NCBI RefSeq assembly: GCF_029227915.1
Contig: NC_079885.1
Coordinates: 4,838,001 to 4,902,000 of the forward strand
Length of the DNA stretch: 64,000 nucleotides
Direction of reading: 5' to 3'
DNA from: Hydractinia symbiolongicarpus
Lineage: Eukaryota; Cnidaria; Hydrozoa; Anthoathecata; Hydractiniidae
The notes below the pieces were generated by a model. The model had not been told where the DNA came from and searched no databases. It saw only the letters and a list, made by a program, of their open reading frames with translations. Of the stretch, positions 1-12,363 are shown piece by piece. Numbering within the stretch: position 1 is the first letter of the stretch; each line of letters starts with the position of its first letter. A program made the translations under genes and the position numbers.

Positions 1-142
1 ATGTTATTTCTTGGAGTCCAATTGGTTCATTTATCACATTCATAAGGTCACAGTCCAAAGTCAGTTCAATTAAGTCCCACAGTCAAACGTTTCACTGTTT
101 TAGGCGATGCAGCCTGGTAATATCCGAATAATGTCGCTAAAT

Positions 143-196
143 ACATGTTGGTACGAATATGCGACGCAACCGTTGTAACTCAAACGGATCTATACC
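143..196 (+). other. Most conserved part of the monomer, with a CCGTT...AACGG dyad
   Basis: This stretch is recognisable in practically every monomer across both classes. It holds acatgttggtacgaatatg, a CpG cluster (gcgacgcaaccg), and an inverted repeat at 170-187 whose 5-bp arms ccgtt and aacgg flank 8 bases. The sequence caaccgttg inside it is also a short dyad. Conservation plus symmetry would suit a DNA-binding protein or RNA contact, but no such partner can be named from sequence. It is not a CENP-B box. Confidence 0.4.
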
Positions 197-515
197 GCTA
201 GAAGGTCAATGAAATGTAGTTTGTGAAACTGTTCCTATTTATTCAGCGCGTGCTAACGGCTAGGACTGTTCCCACAGTAAAAAAAGACTTATTTATCTAA
301 ATTATTAAATAAAGCGCTACCACAGAGGCTAGTGTTATCGCTGAATTACAGCAATCATGTCAAATTAAGAAGAATGTTATTCCTTAGAGTCCGGTTGGCT
401 CATTTATCACATTTATAAGGTCACAGTTCAGAATCAGTTCAATTAAGTCCCACAGTCACTCGTTTCACTGGTAAAAGCGATGGAACTTAGTAATATCGGA
501 AAAAAATCACTAAAT
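143..515 (+). repeat. Representative full-length 373-bp monomer
   Basis: One complete repeat, from one acatgttgg landmark to the base before the next at 516. It holds a CpG-bearing core (about 143-190), a class-diagnostic segment near 230-260 (tttattcagcgcgtgct here, tttcttcagcgcgaact in the other class), a cccacagtaaaa block near 271, an A/T tract, aaagcgctaccacag near 312, and a second gtcccacag block near 447. The length of 373 bp is the modal value. Other full-length monomers differ mostly by scattered substitutions and 1-3 bp indels. Confidence 0.9.
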
Positions 516-3399
516 ACATGTTGGTACGAATATGTGACGCAACCGTTGTAACTCAAACAGATTGACATCGTTAGAAAGTCAATGAAATGTAGTTTTTGAA
601 ACTGTCTCTATTTCTTCAGCGCGAACTAACGGCTAGGATTGGTGCCACAGATAAAAATGACTTATTTATCTTAATTTGTAAATAAATCGATACCAGGGAG
701 ACTAGTGTAATCGCTGAATTCCAACAATCATGTCAATTTAAGAATAATGTTATTTCTTGTAGTCAAACTGGCTCATTTATCACATTTATAAGGTCAAAGT
801 CTAAAATCAGTTAATCTAAGTCCCACAGTCAAACGTTTCACTGTTAAAGGCGGTGCAACCTAGTAATATCCGAATAATATCCCTAAATACATGTTGGTAT
901 GAATATGTGACGCAACCGTTGTAACTCAAAAGGATTTATATCGCTAGAAAGTCAATGAAATGTATTTTTTGAAACTGTCTTATTTATTCAGCGCGTGCTA
1001 ACGGCCAGGATTGGTCCCACATTAAAAAAGACTTATTTATCTTAATTTGTAAATAAAGCGCTACCACAGCGCCCAGTGTAATCGCTGAATTCCAACAATC
1101 ATGTCAAATTAGGAAGAATGTTATTTCTTGTAGTCAAACTGGCTCATTTATCACATTTATAAGGTCAAAGTCTAATATCAGTTAAATTAAGTCCCACAGT
1201 CAAACGTTTCACTGTTGAAGGCGGTGCAACCTAGTAATATCCGAATAATATCGCTAAATACATGTTGGTATGAATATGCGCCGCAACCGTTGTAACTCAA
1301 ACGGATCTATACCGCTATAAAGTCAATGAAATGTAGTTTCTGAATCTGTTCCTATTTATTCAGCGCGTGCTAACGGCCAGGATTGGTCCCACAGTAAAAA
1401 AAGACTTATTTATCTAAATTATTAACTAAAGCGCTTCCACAGAGCTGAGTATATTCGCTGAATTACAACAATTATGTCAAATTAAGAAGAATGTTATTCC
1501 TTGGAGTCCGGTTGGCTCATTTATCACATTTTTTAAAGGTCACAGTTCAGAATCTGTTCAATTAAGTCCCACAGTCAATCGTTTCACTGTTAAAAGCGAT
1601 GCAGCCTAGTAATATCCAAAAAATATCGCTAAATACATGTTGGTACGAATATGCGACGCAACCGTTGTAACTCAAAAGGATTTATATCGCTAGAAAGTCA
1701 ATGAAATGTAGTTTTGGAAACTGTCCTATTTATTCAGCGCGTGCTAACGGCCAGGATTGGTCCCACATTAAAAAAGTCTTATTTATCTTAAATTGTAAAC
1801 AAAGCGCTACCACAGCGCCCAGTGTAATCGCTGAATTCCAACAATCATGTCAAATTAAGAAGAATGTTATTTCTTGTAGTGAAACTGGCTCATTTATCAC
1901 ATTTATAAGGTCAAAGTCCAAAATCAGTTCAATTAAGTCCCACAGTCAAACGTTTCACTGTTAAAGGCGATGCAACCAAGTAATATCCGAATAATATCGC
2001 TAAATACATGTTGGTACGAATATGTGACGCAACCGTTGTAACTCAAACGGGTTTATACCGCTAGAAAGTCAATAAAATGTAGTTTTGAAACTGTTCCAAT
2101 TTATTCAGCGTGTGCTAAGGGCCAGGATTGGTCGCACAGATAAAAATGACTTATTTATCTTAATTTGAAAATAAATCGATACCAGGGAGACTAGTGTAAT
2201 CGCTGAATTCCAGCAATCATGTGAAATTAAGAAGAATGTTATTCCTTGGAGTCCGGTTGGCTCATTTATCACATTTTTAAAGGTCACAGTTCAGAAACAG
2301 TTCAATTAAGTCCAACAGTCAATCTTTTCACTGTTAAAAGCGATACAACTTAGTAATATCGGAAAAAATCACTAAATACATATGGGGACGAATATGTGAC
2401 ACAACCGTTGTAACTCAAACGGTTTGACACCGTTAGAAAGTCAATGAAATGTAGTTTGTGAAACTGTCTCTATTTCTTCAGCGCTAACTAACGCTTAGGA
2501 TTGGTTCCACAGATAAAAATGACTTATTTATCTTAATTTGAAAATAAATCGATACCAGGGAGACTAGTGTAATCGCTGAATTCCAGCAATCATGTGAAAT
2601 TAAGAAGAATGTTATTCCTTGGAGTCCAATTGGCTCATTTATCACATTTATAAGGTCACAGTCCAAAGTCAGTTCAATAAAGTCCCACAGTCAAACGTTT
2701 CACTGTTTAAAGCGATGCAACCTAGTAATATCCGAATATTATCGCTAAAAACATGTTGGTATGAATATGCGACGCAACCGTTGTAACTCAAACGGATCTA
2801 TACCGCTATAAAGTCAATGAAATGAATTTCCTTAATCTGTTCCTATTTATTCATCGCGTGCTAACGGCCAGGATTGGTGCCACAGTAAAGAAAGACTTAT
2901 TTATCTAAATTATTAACTAAAGCGCTTCCACAGAGCTGAGTATATTCGCTGAATTACAACAATCATGTCAAATTAAGAAGAATGTTATTCCTTGGAGTCC
3001 GGTTGGCTCATTTATCACATTTTTAAAGGTCACAGTTCAGAAACAGTTCAATTAAGTCCCACAGTCAATCGTTTCACTGTTAAAAGCGATGCAGCCTAGT
3101 AATATCCGAAAAATATCGCTAAATACATGTTGGTACGAATATGCGACGCAACCGTTGTAACTCAAACGGATTTATATCGCTAGAAAGTCAATGAAATGTA
3201 GTTTTTGAAACTGTTTCTATTTATTCAGCGCGTGCTAACGGCCAGGATTGGTCCCACATTAAAAAAAGACTTATTTATCTAAATTTTTAATAAAAGCGCT
3301 ACCACAGAACCTAGTGTAATCGCTGAACTCCAGCAATCATGTCAAATTAAAAAGAATGTTATTCCTTGGAGTCCATTTGGCTCATTTATCACATTTATA

Positions 3400-6122
3400 A
3401 GGTCACAGTCCAGAATCAGTTCAATTAAGTCCGGCAGTCAATCGTTTCACTGTTAAGAGCGATACAACTTAGTAATATCGGAAAAAGGTGACTAAATACA
3501 TGTTGGTGCGAATATGCGACGCAACCGTTGTAACTCAAACAGATTTTTATTGCTAAAATGTCAATGAAATGTAGTTTTTGAAACTGTCTCTATTTCTTCT
3601 GCGCAAACTTCCGGCTAGGATTGGTCCCACAGTAAAAAATGACTCATTTATCTTAATCTTTAAATAAAGCGCTACCTGAACGCCCAGTGTAATCGCTGAG
3701 TTCCAGCAATCATGGCAAATTAAGGAGAATGTTATTTCTTGTGGTCAAACTGGCTTATATATCACATTCATAAGGTCACAGTCCAAAGTTATTTCAATTA
3801 ATTCCCAGAGTCAATCGTTTCACTGTTTAAAGCGATGCAACCTAGTAATATCCGAAAAATATCGCTAAATACATGTTGGTACGAATATGCGACGCAACCG
3901 TTGTAACTGAAACGGATTTATATCGCTAGAAAGTCAATGAAATGCAGTTTTTAAAACTGTTCCTATTTATTCAGCGCGTGCTAACGGCCAGGATTGGTCC
4001 CACATTATAAAAAGACTTATTTATCTAAATTTTTAATAAAAGCGCTACCACAAAACCTAGTGTAATCGCTGAATTCCAGCAATCATGTCAAATTAAAAAG
4101 AATGTTATTCCTTGGAGTCCAATTGGCTAATTTATCACATTTATAAGGTCACAGTCCAGAATCAGTTCCATTAAGTCCCACAGTCAACCGTTTCACTGTT
4201 AAAAGCGATGCAACCAAGTAATATCCGAAAAATATCGCTAAATACATGTTGGTACGAATATGCGACGAAACCGTTGTAACACAAACGGATTTATATCGCT
4301 AAAAAGTCAATGAAATGTAGTTTTTGTAACTGTCTCTATTTCTTCAGCGCGAACTAACGGCTAGGATTGGTCCCACAGCAAAAAATGATTTATTTATCTT
4401 AATTTTTAAATAAAGCGCTACCACAAGGCCCAGTGTAGTCGCTGAGTTCCAGCAATCATGTCAAATAAAGAAGAATGTTATTTCTTTTAGTCAAACTGGC
4501 TCATTTATCACATTCATAAGGTCACAGTCCAAAGTTACTTCAATTAAGTCCCACGGTCAAACGTTTCACTGTTTAATGCGATGCAACCTAGTAATGTCCG
4601 AAAAATATCGCTAAATACATGTTGGTACGAATATGCGACGCAACCGTTGTAACTCAAACAGATTGACACTGTTAGAAAGTCAATGAAAGGTAGTTTTTGA
4701 AACTGCCTCTACTTCTTCAGCGCGAGCTAACTGCTAGGATTGGTTCCACAGATAAAAATAACTTATTTAACTTAATTGTTAATTAAAGCGCTACCACAGC
4801 GCCCTGTGTAATCGCTGAGTTCCAGCAATCATGTCCAGTTAAAAAGGATGTTATTCCCTAGAGTCCAATTAGCTGATTTATCACATTTATAAGGTCACAC
4901 TCCAGAATCAGTTCAATTAAGTCCGGCAGTCAATCGTTTCACTGTTAAGAGCGATACAACTTAGTAATATCGGAAAAAGGTGACTAAATACATGTTGGTG
5001 CGAATATGCGACGCAACCGTTGTAACTCAAACAGATTTTTATTGCTAAAATGTCAATGAAATGTAGTTTTTGAAACTGTCTCTATTTCTTCTGCGCAAAC
5101 TTCCGGCTAGGATTGGTCCCACAGTAAAAAATGACTTATTTATCTTAATCTTTAAATAAAGCGCTACCTGAACGCCCAGTGTAATCGCTGAGTTCCAGCA
5201 ATCATGGCAAATTAAGGAGAATGTTATTTCTTGTGGTCAAACTGGCTTATATATCACATTCATAAGGTCACAGTCCAAAGTTATTTCAATTAATTCCCAG
5301 AGTCAATCGTTTCACTGTTTAAAGCGATGCAACCTAGTAATATCCGAAAAATATCGCTAAATACATGTTGGTACGAATATGCGACGCAACCGTTGTAACT
5401 GAAACGGATTTATATCGCTAGAAAGTCAATGAAATGCAGTTTTTGAAACTGTTCCTATTTATTCAGCGCGTGCTAACGGCCAGGATTGGTCCCACATTAT
5501 AAAAAGACTTATTTATCTAAATTTTTAATAAAAGCGCTACCACAAAACCTAGTGTAAGCGCTGAATTCCAGCAATCATGTCAAATTAAAAAGAATGTTAT
5601 TCCTTGGAGTCCAATTGGCTAATTTATCACATTTATAAGGTCACAGTCCAGAATCAGTTCCATTAAGTCCCACAGTCAACCGCTTCACTGTTAAAAGCGA
5701 TGCAACTAAGTTATATTCGAAAAATATCGCTAAATACATGTTGGTACGAATATGCGACGAAACCGTTGTAACACAAATGGATTTATATCGCTAGAAAGTC
5801 AATGAAATGTACTTTTTGAAACTGTCTCTATTTCTTCAGCGCGAACTAACGGCTAGGATTGGTCCCACAGCAAAAAATGATTTATTTATCTTAATTTTTA
5901 AATAAAGCGCTACCACAGCGCCCAGTGTAGTCGCTGAGTTCCAGCAATCATGTCAAATTAAGAAGAATGTTATTTCTTTTAGTCAAACTGGCTGATTTAT
6001 CACATTCATAAGGTCACAGTCCAAAGTTACTTCAATTAAGTCCCACGGTCAAACGTTTCACTGTTTAAAGCGATGCAACCTAGTAATGTCCGAAAAATAT
6101 CGCTAAATACATGTTGGTGCGA
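3400..6122 (+). repeat. Direct duplication of a 4-monomer block (offset 1,492 bp)
   Basis: From about 3,400 to 4,630 the sequence recurs at about 4,892 to 6,122 with a constant offset of 1,492 bp (4 x 373). Diagnostic shared features are ccggcagtcaatcg (3431 and 4923), ggaaaaaggtgactaaatac, ctgcgcaaacttccggct and gctacctgaacgcccag. I count roughly 16 differences in 1.2 kb, near 98.7% identity. At the 3' end the copies part: 4,660 has gattgacact where 6,152 has gatttatatc. Confidence 0.85.
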
Positions 6123-7295
6123 ATATGCGACGCAACTGTTGTAACTCAAACAGATTTATATCGCTAAAAAGTCAATTTTATGTAGTTTTTGAAACTGTTC
6201 CTATTTATTCAGCGCGTGCTAACGGCCAGGTTTGGTCCCACATTAAAAAAAGACTTATTTATCTAAATTTTTAATTAAAACGCTACCGCAGCGCCCAGTG
6301 TAACCGCTGAGTTCCAGCAATCATGTCAAATTAAGAAGAATGTTACTCCTTGGAGTCCAATTGGTTCATTTATCACATTTATAAGGTCACAGTCCAAAGT
6401 CAGTTCAATTAAGTCCCACAGTCAATCGTTTCACTGTTAAAAGCGATGCAACTAAGTAATATCGGAAAAAATCACTAAATACATATGGGTACCAATATGT
6501 GACGCAACCGTTGTAACTCAAACGGATTGACACTGTTAGAAAGTCAATGAAATGTAGTTTTTGAAACTGTCTCTATTTCTTCATCGCGAATTAACTGCTA
6601 GGATTGGTTGCACAGATAAAAATGACTTATTTAACTTAATTTGTAAATAAAGCGCTGCCACAGCGCCCAGTGTAATCGCTGAGTTCCAACAATCATGTCA
6701 AATTAAGAAGAATGTTATTTCTTGTAGTCAAACTGGCTCATTTATCACATTCAAAAGGTCACACACTTCAATTAAGTCCCACGGTCAAACGTTTCACTTT
6801 TTAAAGCGATGCAACCTAGTAATATCCGAATAATTTCGCTAAATACATATTGGTACGAATATGCGACGCAACAGTTGTAACCCAAACAGATTTATATCAC
6901 TAAAAAGTCAATGGAATGTAGTTTTTGAACTGTCTCTATTTCTTTAGCGTGTGCTAACGGCCACGATTGGTCCCACAGTAAAAAAAGACTTATTTACCTA
7001 AATTTTTAATTAAAGCGCTACCACAGCGCCCTGTGTAATCGCTGAGTTCCAGCAATCATGTCAAATTAAGAAGAATGTTACTCCTTGGAGTCAAATTGGC
7101 TCATTTATCACATTTATGAGGTCACAGTCCAAAGTCAGTTCAATTAATCCCACAGTCAAACGTTTCACTGCTTAAGGCGATGCAACCTAGTACTATCGAA
7201 AAAAAATCACTAAATACATGTTGGTACGAATATGTGACGCAACCGTTGCAACTCAAGCAGATTGACACCGTTAGAAAGTCAATAAAATGTAGTTT
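6123..7295 (+). repeat. R1 to R2 transition monomers
   Basis: About three monomers. One at 6,480 has the acatatgggtacc variant of the landmark. One near 6,750 carries a net 9-bp deletion (ggtcacacacttcaatt) that also marks several monomers at 50-58 kb. By 7,140 the sequence shows R2 features such as caattaatcccacagtc and actgcttaaggcgatg. No gene seen. Confidence 0.75.
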
Positions 7296-7855
7296 TTGAA
7301 ACTGTCTCTATTTCTTCAGCGCGAACTAACGGCTAGGATTGGTCCCACAGTAAAAAATGACTTATTTATCTTAATTTTTAAATATAGCGCTGCCACAGCG
7401 CCCAGTGTAATCGCTGAGTTCCAACAATCATGTCAAGTTAAGAAAAATGTTATTTTTTGTAGTCAAACTGGCTCATTTAACACATTTATAAGGTCACAGT
7501 CCAATGTCAGTTCAATTAAGTCCCACAGTCAAACGTTTCACTGCTTAAGGCAATGCAACCTAGTAATATCCGAATAATATCGCTAAATACATGTTGGTAC
7601 GAATATGCGACGCAACCGTTGTAACTCAAACGGATTTATACCGCTAGAACGTCAATGAAATGTAATTTTTAAAACTGTTCCTATTTATTCAGTGCGTGCT
7701 AGCGGCTGGGATTGGTCCCACATTAAAAAAAGACTGAATGAATGTTATTTCTTGTAGTCAAACTGGCTCATTTATCACATTCATAAGGTCACAGTCCAAA
7801 GTCAGTTCAATTAATCCCACAGTCAAACGTTTCACTGCTTAAGGCGATGCAACCT
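7296..7855 (+). repeat. R2 monomers with an internal 79-bp deletion
   Basis: Between landmarks at 7,589 and 7,883 the spacing is only 294 bp. Near 7,734 the sequence runs agactgaatgaatgttattt, so the stretch from the A/T tract through caatcatgtcaaatta is missing. The doubled gaat at the junction suggests end-joining with a small local repeat. A 93-codon open frame at 7,296-7,577 lies across the monomer and is not a gene. Confidence 0.8.
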
Positions 7856-9531
7856 AGTAATATCGGAAAAAAATCACTAAATACATGTTGGTACGAATAT
7901 GCGACGCAACCGTTGCAACTCAAACGGCTTTACACCGTTAGAAAGTCAATGATATGTAGTTTTTGAAACTGTCTCTATTTCTTTAGCGCGAACTAATGGC
8001 TAGGATTGGTCCCACAGTAAAAATTGACTTATTTATCTGAATTTTTAAGTAAAGCGGCACCACAGCGCCCAGTGTAATCTGTGAGTTCCAGCAATCATGT
8101 CAAAATAAGAAGAATGTTATTTCTTGCAGTCAAACTGGCTCATTTATCACATTCATAAGGTCACTGTCCAAAGTTACTTCAATTAAGACCCGCAGTCAAT
8201 CGTTTCACTGTTAAAAGCGATGCAACCAAGTATTATCCGAAAAATATCGCTAAATACATGTTGGTACGAATATGCGACGCAACCGTTGTAACTCAAACGG
8301 ATATATATCGATAAAAAGTCAATGAAATGTAGTTTTTTTAAGTAAAGTGGCACCACAGCGCGAAACTGTTCCTATTTATTCAGCGCGTGCTAACGGCCAG
8401 GATTGGTCCCACATTAAAAAAATAGTTATTTATCTAAATTTTTTATGGAAGCGCTACCACAGTGCCCAGTGTAATCGCTGAGTTCCAGTAATCATGTCAA
8501 ATTAAGAAGAATGTTATTTCTTGTAGTCAAACTGGCTCATTTATCACATTCAAAAGGTCACAGTCCAAAGTCAGTTCAATTAATCCCACAGTCAAACGTT
8601 TCACTGCTTAAGGCGATGCAACCTAGTAATATCGGAAAAAAATCACTAAATACATGTTGGTACGAATATGTGACGCAACCGTTGCAACTCAAACAGATTG
8701 ACACCGTTAGAAAGTCAATGAAATGTAGTTTTTGAAACTGTCTCTATTTCTTCAGCGCGAACTAACGGCTAGGATTGGTCCCACAGATAAAAATGACTTA
8801 TTTATCTTAATTTGTACATCAAGCGCTGCCACAGCGCCCAGTGTAATCGCTGAGTTCCAACAATCATGTCAAGTTAAGAAGATTGTTATTTCTTGTAGTC
8901 AAACTGGCTCATTTATCACATTTATGCGGTCACAGTCTAAAGTCAGTTCAATTAAGACCCACAGTCAAACGTTTTACTGCTGAAAGTGATACAACCTAGT
9001 AATATCCGAATAATATCACTAAATACATGTTGGTACGAATATGCGACGTAACCGTTGTAACTCAAACGGAGTTATACCGCTATAAAGTCAATGAAATATA
9101 GTTTTTGAAAGTGTTTCTATTTATTCAGCGTGTGCTAACGGCCAGGAATGGGCCAACCTAAAGAAAACTTATTTATCTAAAGCTTTAATTAAAGCGCTAC
9201 CACAGAACCTAGTGTAATCGCTGATTTCCAGCAATCATGTCAAATGAAGAAGAATGTTATTCCTTGGAGTCCAATTGGCTTATTTTTCACATTTATAAGG
9301 TCACAGTCCAAAATCAGTTAAATTAAGTCCCACAGTCAATCGTTTCACTGTTAAATGCGATACAACTTAGTAATATCGGAAGAATGACATTAAATACATG
9401 TTGGTACGAATATGCGACGCAACCGTTGTAACTCAAACGGCTTTACATCGTTAGAAAGTCAATGAAATGTAGTTCTTGAAACTGTCTCTATTTCTTCAGC
9501 GCGAACTAACGGCTAGGTCTGGTCACACAGT
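7856..9531 (+). repeat. Duplicated block D1, copy 1 (about 1.68 kb)
   Basis: Matches 12,627-14,302 at a constant offset of 4,771 bp with about ten differences (about 99.4%). Shared rare markers are ggctttacaccgttag followed by gatatgtag, aatttttaagtaaagcggc, and the 24-bp insertion at 8,338. The match starts abruptly upstream of tatcgg near 7,856 and ends at cacacagta; copy 1 then reads gaaaaaaagg and copy 2 reads aaaaatgac. Confidence 0.9.
8338..8361 (+). other. 24-bp templated insertion inside a monomer
   Basis: The usual tagtttttgaaactg is split by ttaagtaaagtggcaccaca plus gcgc. The inserted bases match the beta half of the preceding monomer at about 8,045-8,070 (ttaagtaaagcggcaccaca), differing by a C to T at a CpG. 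A run of T on both sides gives microhomology. The landmark spacing here is 396 bp (8,256 to 8,652). Confidence 0.85.
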
Positions 9532-9769
9532 AGAAAAAAAGGTTTATTTAATTAAATTATTAAATAAAGCGCTACCACAGAGGCTAGTGTTATCGCTGAA
9601 TTACAGCAATCATGTCAAATTAAGAAGAATGTTATTCCTTGGAGTCCAATTGGCTCATTTATCACATTCATAAGGTCGCAGTCCAAAGTCAGTATTATCC
9701 GAAAAATATCGCTAAATACATGTTGGTACAAATATGCGACGCAACAGTTGTAACTCAAACGGATTTATA
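9532..9769 (+). repeat. R2 monomer with a 53-bp deletion
   Basis: Near 9,691 the sequence goes from cagtccaaagtcag straight to tattatccg, skipping the segment that normally contains the gtcccacag block and aaagcgatgcaaccaag. The landmark spacing is 322 bp (9,396 to 9,718). The same monomer has an expanded cagtagaaaaaaaggttt tract. Confidence 0.8.
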
Positions 9770-12363
9770 TCGCTAAAAAGTCAATGCAATGTAGTTTTTG
9801 AGAATGTCTCTATTCCTTCAGCGTGTGCTAACGGCCAGGATTGGTCCCACAGTAAAAAAAGACTTATTTATCTAAATTTTTAATTAAAGCGCTACCACAG
9901 AGACTAGTGTAATCGCTGAATTCCAGCAATCATGTCAAATTAAGAAGACTTTTATTCCTTGTAGTCCAATTGGCTCATTTATCACATTCATAACGTCACA
10001 GTCCAAAGTCAGTTCAATTAAGTCCCACAGTCAAACGTTTCACTGTTTAGGGCGATGCAACCTAGTAATATCCGAATAATGTCGCTAAATACATGTTGGT
10101 ACGAATATGCAACGCAACCGTTGCAACTCAAACGGATCTATACCGCTAGAAGGTCAATGAAATGTAATTTTTTAAACTGTTCTTATTTATTCAGCGCGTG
10201 CTAACGGCTAGGACTGTTCCCACTGTAGAAAAAAAGGTTTATTTAATTAAATTATTAAATAAAGCGCTACCACAGAGGCTAGTGTTATCGCTGAATTACA
10301 GCAATCATGTCAAATTAAGAAGAATGTTATTCCTTGGAGTCCAATTGGCTCATTTATCACATTCATAAGGTCGCAGTCCAAAGTCAGTTCAATTAAGTCC
10401 CAGAGTCAATCGTTTCACTGTTAAAAGCGATGCAACCAAGTATTATCCGAAAAATATCGCTAAATACATGTTGGTACAAATATGCGACGCAACAGTTGTA
10501 ACTCAAACGGATTTATATCGCAAAAAAGTCAATGAAATGTTTGGTCCCACATTTAAAAAACTTATTTAACTAAAGTTTTAATTAAAGCGCTACCACAGAA
10601 CCTAGTGTAATCGCTGATTTCCAGCAATCATGTCAAATGAAGAAGAATGTTATTCCTTGGAGTCCAATTGGGTCATTTTTCACATTTATAAGGTCACAGT
10701 CCAAAGTTACTTCAATTAAGTCCTACAGTCAATCGTTTCACTGTTAAAAGCGATGCAACCTAGTAATATCAGAAAAATAACGCTAAATACATGTTTGTAC
10801 GAATATGCGACGCAACCGTTGTAACTCAAACGGTTTTATCTTGCTAAAAAGTCAATGCAATGTAGTTTTTGAGAATGTCTCTATTCCTTCAGCGTGTGCT
10901 AACGGCCAGGATTGGTCCCACACTAAAAAAAGACTTATTTATCTAAATTTTTAATTAAAGCGCTACCACAGAGACTAGTGTAATCGCTGAATTCCAGCAA
11001 TCATGTCAAATTAAGAAGAATGTTATTCCTTGGAGTTCAATTGGCTCATTTATCACATTCATAAGGTCACAGTCCAAAGTCAGTTCAATTAAGTCCTACA
11101 GTCAATCGTTTCACTGTTAAAAGCGATGCAACCAAGTATTATCCGAAAAATATCGCTAAATACATGTTGGTACGAATAGGCGACGCAACCGTTGTAACTC
11201 ACACGGATTTATATTGCTAAAAAGTCAATGAAATGTAGTTTTTGAAACTGTTCCTATTTATTCAGCGCGTGCTAACGGCCAGGATTGGTCCCACATTAAA
11301 AAAAGAGTTATTCATCTAAATTTTTTATTAAAGCGCTACCACAGAGCCTAGTGTAATCGCTGAGTTCCAGCAATCAAGTCAAATTGAGAAGAATGTTATT
11401 CCTTGCAGTCGAATTGGCTCATTTATCACATTTATAAGGTCACAGTTGAGAATCAGTATATTTAAGTTCCACAGTCAATCGTTTCACTGTTAAAGGCGAT
11501 GCAACCTAGTAATATCAGAAAAATATCGCTAAATACCTGTTGGTACGAATATGCGACGCAACCGTTTTAACTCAAACGGTTTGACACCGTTAGAAAGTCA
11601 ATGAAATGTAGTTTTTGAAACTGTCTCTATTTCTTTAGGGCGAACTAACGGCTAGGATTGGTTCCACAGTAAAAAATGACTTATTTATCTTAATTTTTAA
11701 ATAAAGCGCTACCACAGCGCCCAGTGTAATCGCCGAGTTCCAGCAATCATGTCAAATTAAGAAGAATGTTATTTCTTGTAGTCAAATTGGCTCATTTATC
11801 GCATTCATAAGGTCACAGTCCAAAGTCAGTTCAATTAATCCCACAGTCAAACGTTTCACTGCTTAAGGCGATGCAACCTAGTAATATCGGGAAAAAATCA
11901 CTAAATACATGTTGGTACGAATATGTGACGCAACCGTTGCAACTCAAACACATTGACACCGTTAGAAAGTCAATGAAATGTAGTTTTTGAAACTGTCTCC
12001 ATTTCTTCAGCGCGAACTAACGGCCAGGATTGGTCCCACAGATAAAAATGACTTATGTATCTTAATTTGTACATCAAGCGCTGCCACAGCGCCCAGTGTA
12101 ATCGCTGAGTTCCAACAATCATGTCAAGTTAAGAAGAATGTTATTTCTTGTAGTTAAACTGGCTCATTTATCACATTTATAAGGTCACAGTCCAATGTCA
12201 GTTTAATGAAGTCCCACAGTCAAACGTTTCACTGTTTAAAGCGATGCAACCTAGTAATATCAGAAAAATATCGCTAAATACATGTTGGTACGAATATGCG
12301 ACGCAACCGTTGTAACTCAAACGGATTTATATCGTCAAAAAATCAATGCAATGTAGTTTTTGA
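9770..12363 (+). repeat. Duplicated block D2, copy 1 (about 2.59 kb)
   Basis: Matches 15,685-18,278 at a constant offset of 5,915 bp with roughly two dozen differences (near 99%). It includes a monomer with the 49-bp deletion (10,540 here, 16,455 in copy 2). At the 3' end 12,364-12,660 still matches 18,652-18,948, now at offset 6,288, so copy 2 has one extra monomer inserted at 18,279-18,651. Confidence 0.9.
10540..10541 (+). other. 49-bp deletion junction, copy 1
   Basis: Reads gaaatgtttggtcccac, so the stretch from agtttttgaaactg through ggccagga is missing. The landmark spacing falls to 323 bp (10,466 to 10,789). Confidence 0.85.

Larger units (their letters stand above)
1..3399 (+). repeat. 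R1-class monomers, first block
   Basis: About nine monomers. The first (1-300) is an R2-like subtype with ttggttcatttatcac and ttttaggcgatg. The rest carry R1 markers such as aaagtctaaaatcagtta (near 798 and 1170, adjacent copies), cacatttttaaaggtcac (1528, 2267, 3018) and gagctgagtatattcgctg (1443, 2933). The stretch has close relatives at 40.9-46 kb, for example ataaagtcaatgaaatgtag followed by tttctgaatctg at 1316 and 42,885. The longest open frames here (60-87 codons) are in register with the repeat. No genes seen. Confidence 0.85.

Noticed and set aside
143-161. CENP-B box on the minus strand (ttcgtaccaacatgt)
   Set aside because: ttcg and the central a fit the spacing, but the required cggg part reads atgt. 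Only a partial match, so no claim is made.
1340-1390. Plant MSA-like Myb site (gctaacggcca)
   Set aside because: The aacgg core is present in most monomers, but the first position does not fit and short motifs are repeated here simply because the satellite is repeated. The host kingdom is unknown.
7296-7577. 93-codon open frame resembling those at 8,732, 13,503 and 36,399
   Set aside because: Similarity among these frames is explained by the tandem repeat. The same segment is also open on the other strand in other monomers.
8338-8361. Mobile-element insertion
   Set aside because: Only 24 bp, no target-site duplication or terminal repeats, and the inserted bases derive from the neighbouring half-monomer.
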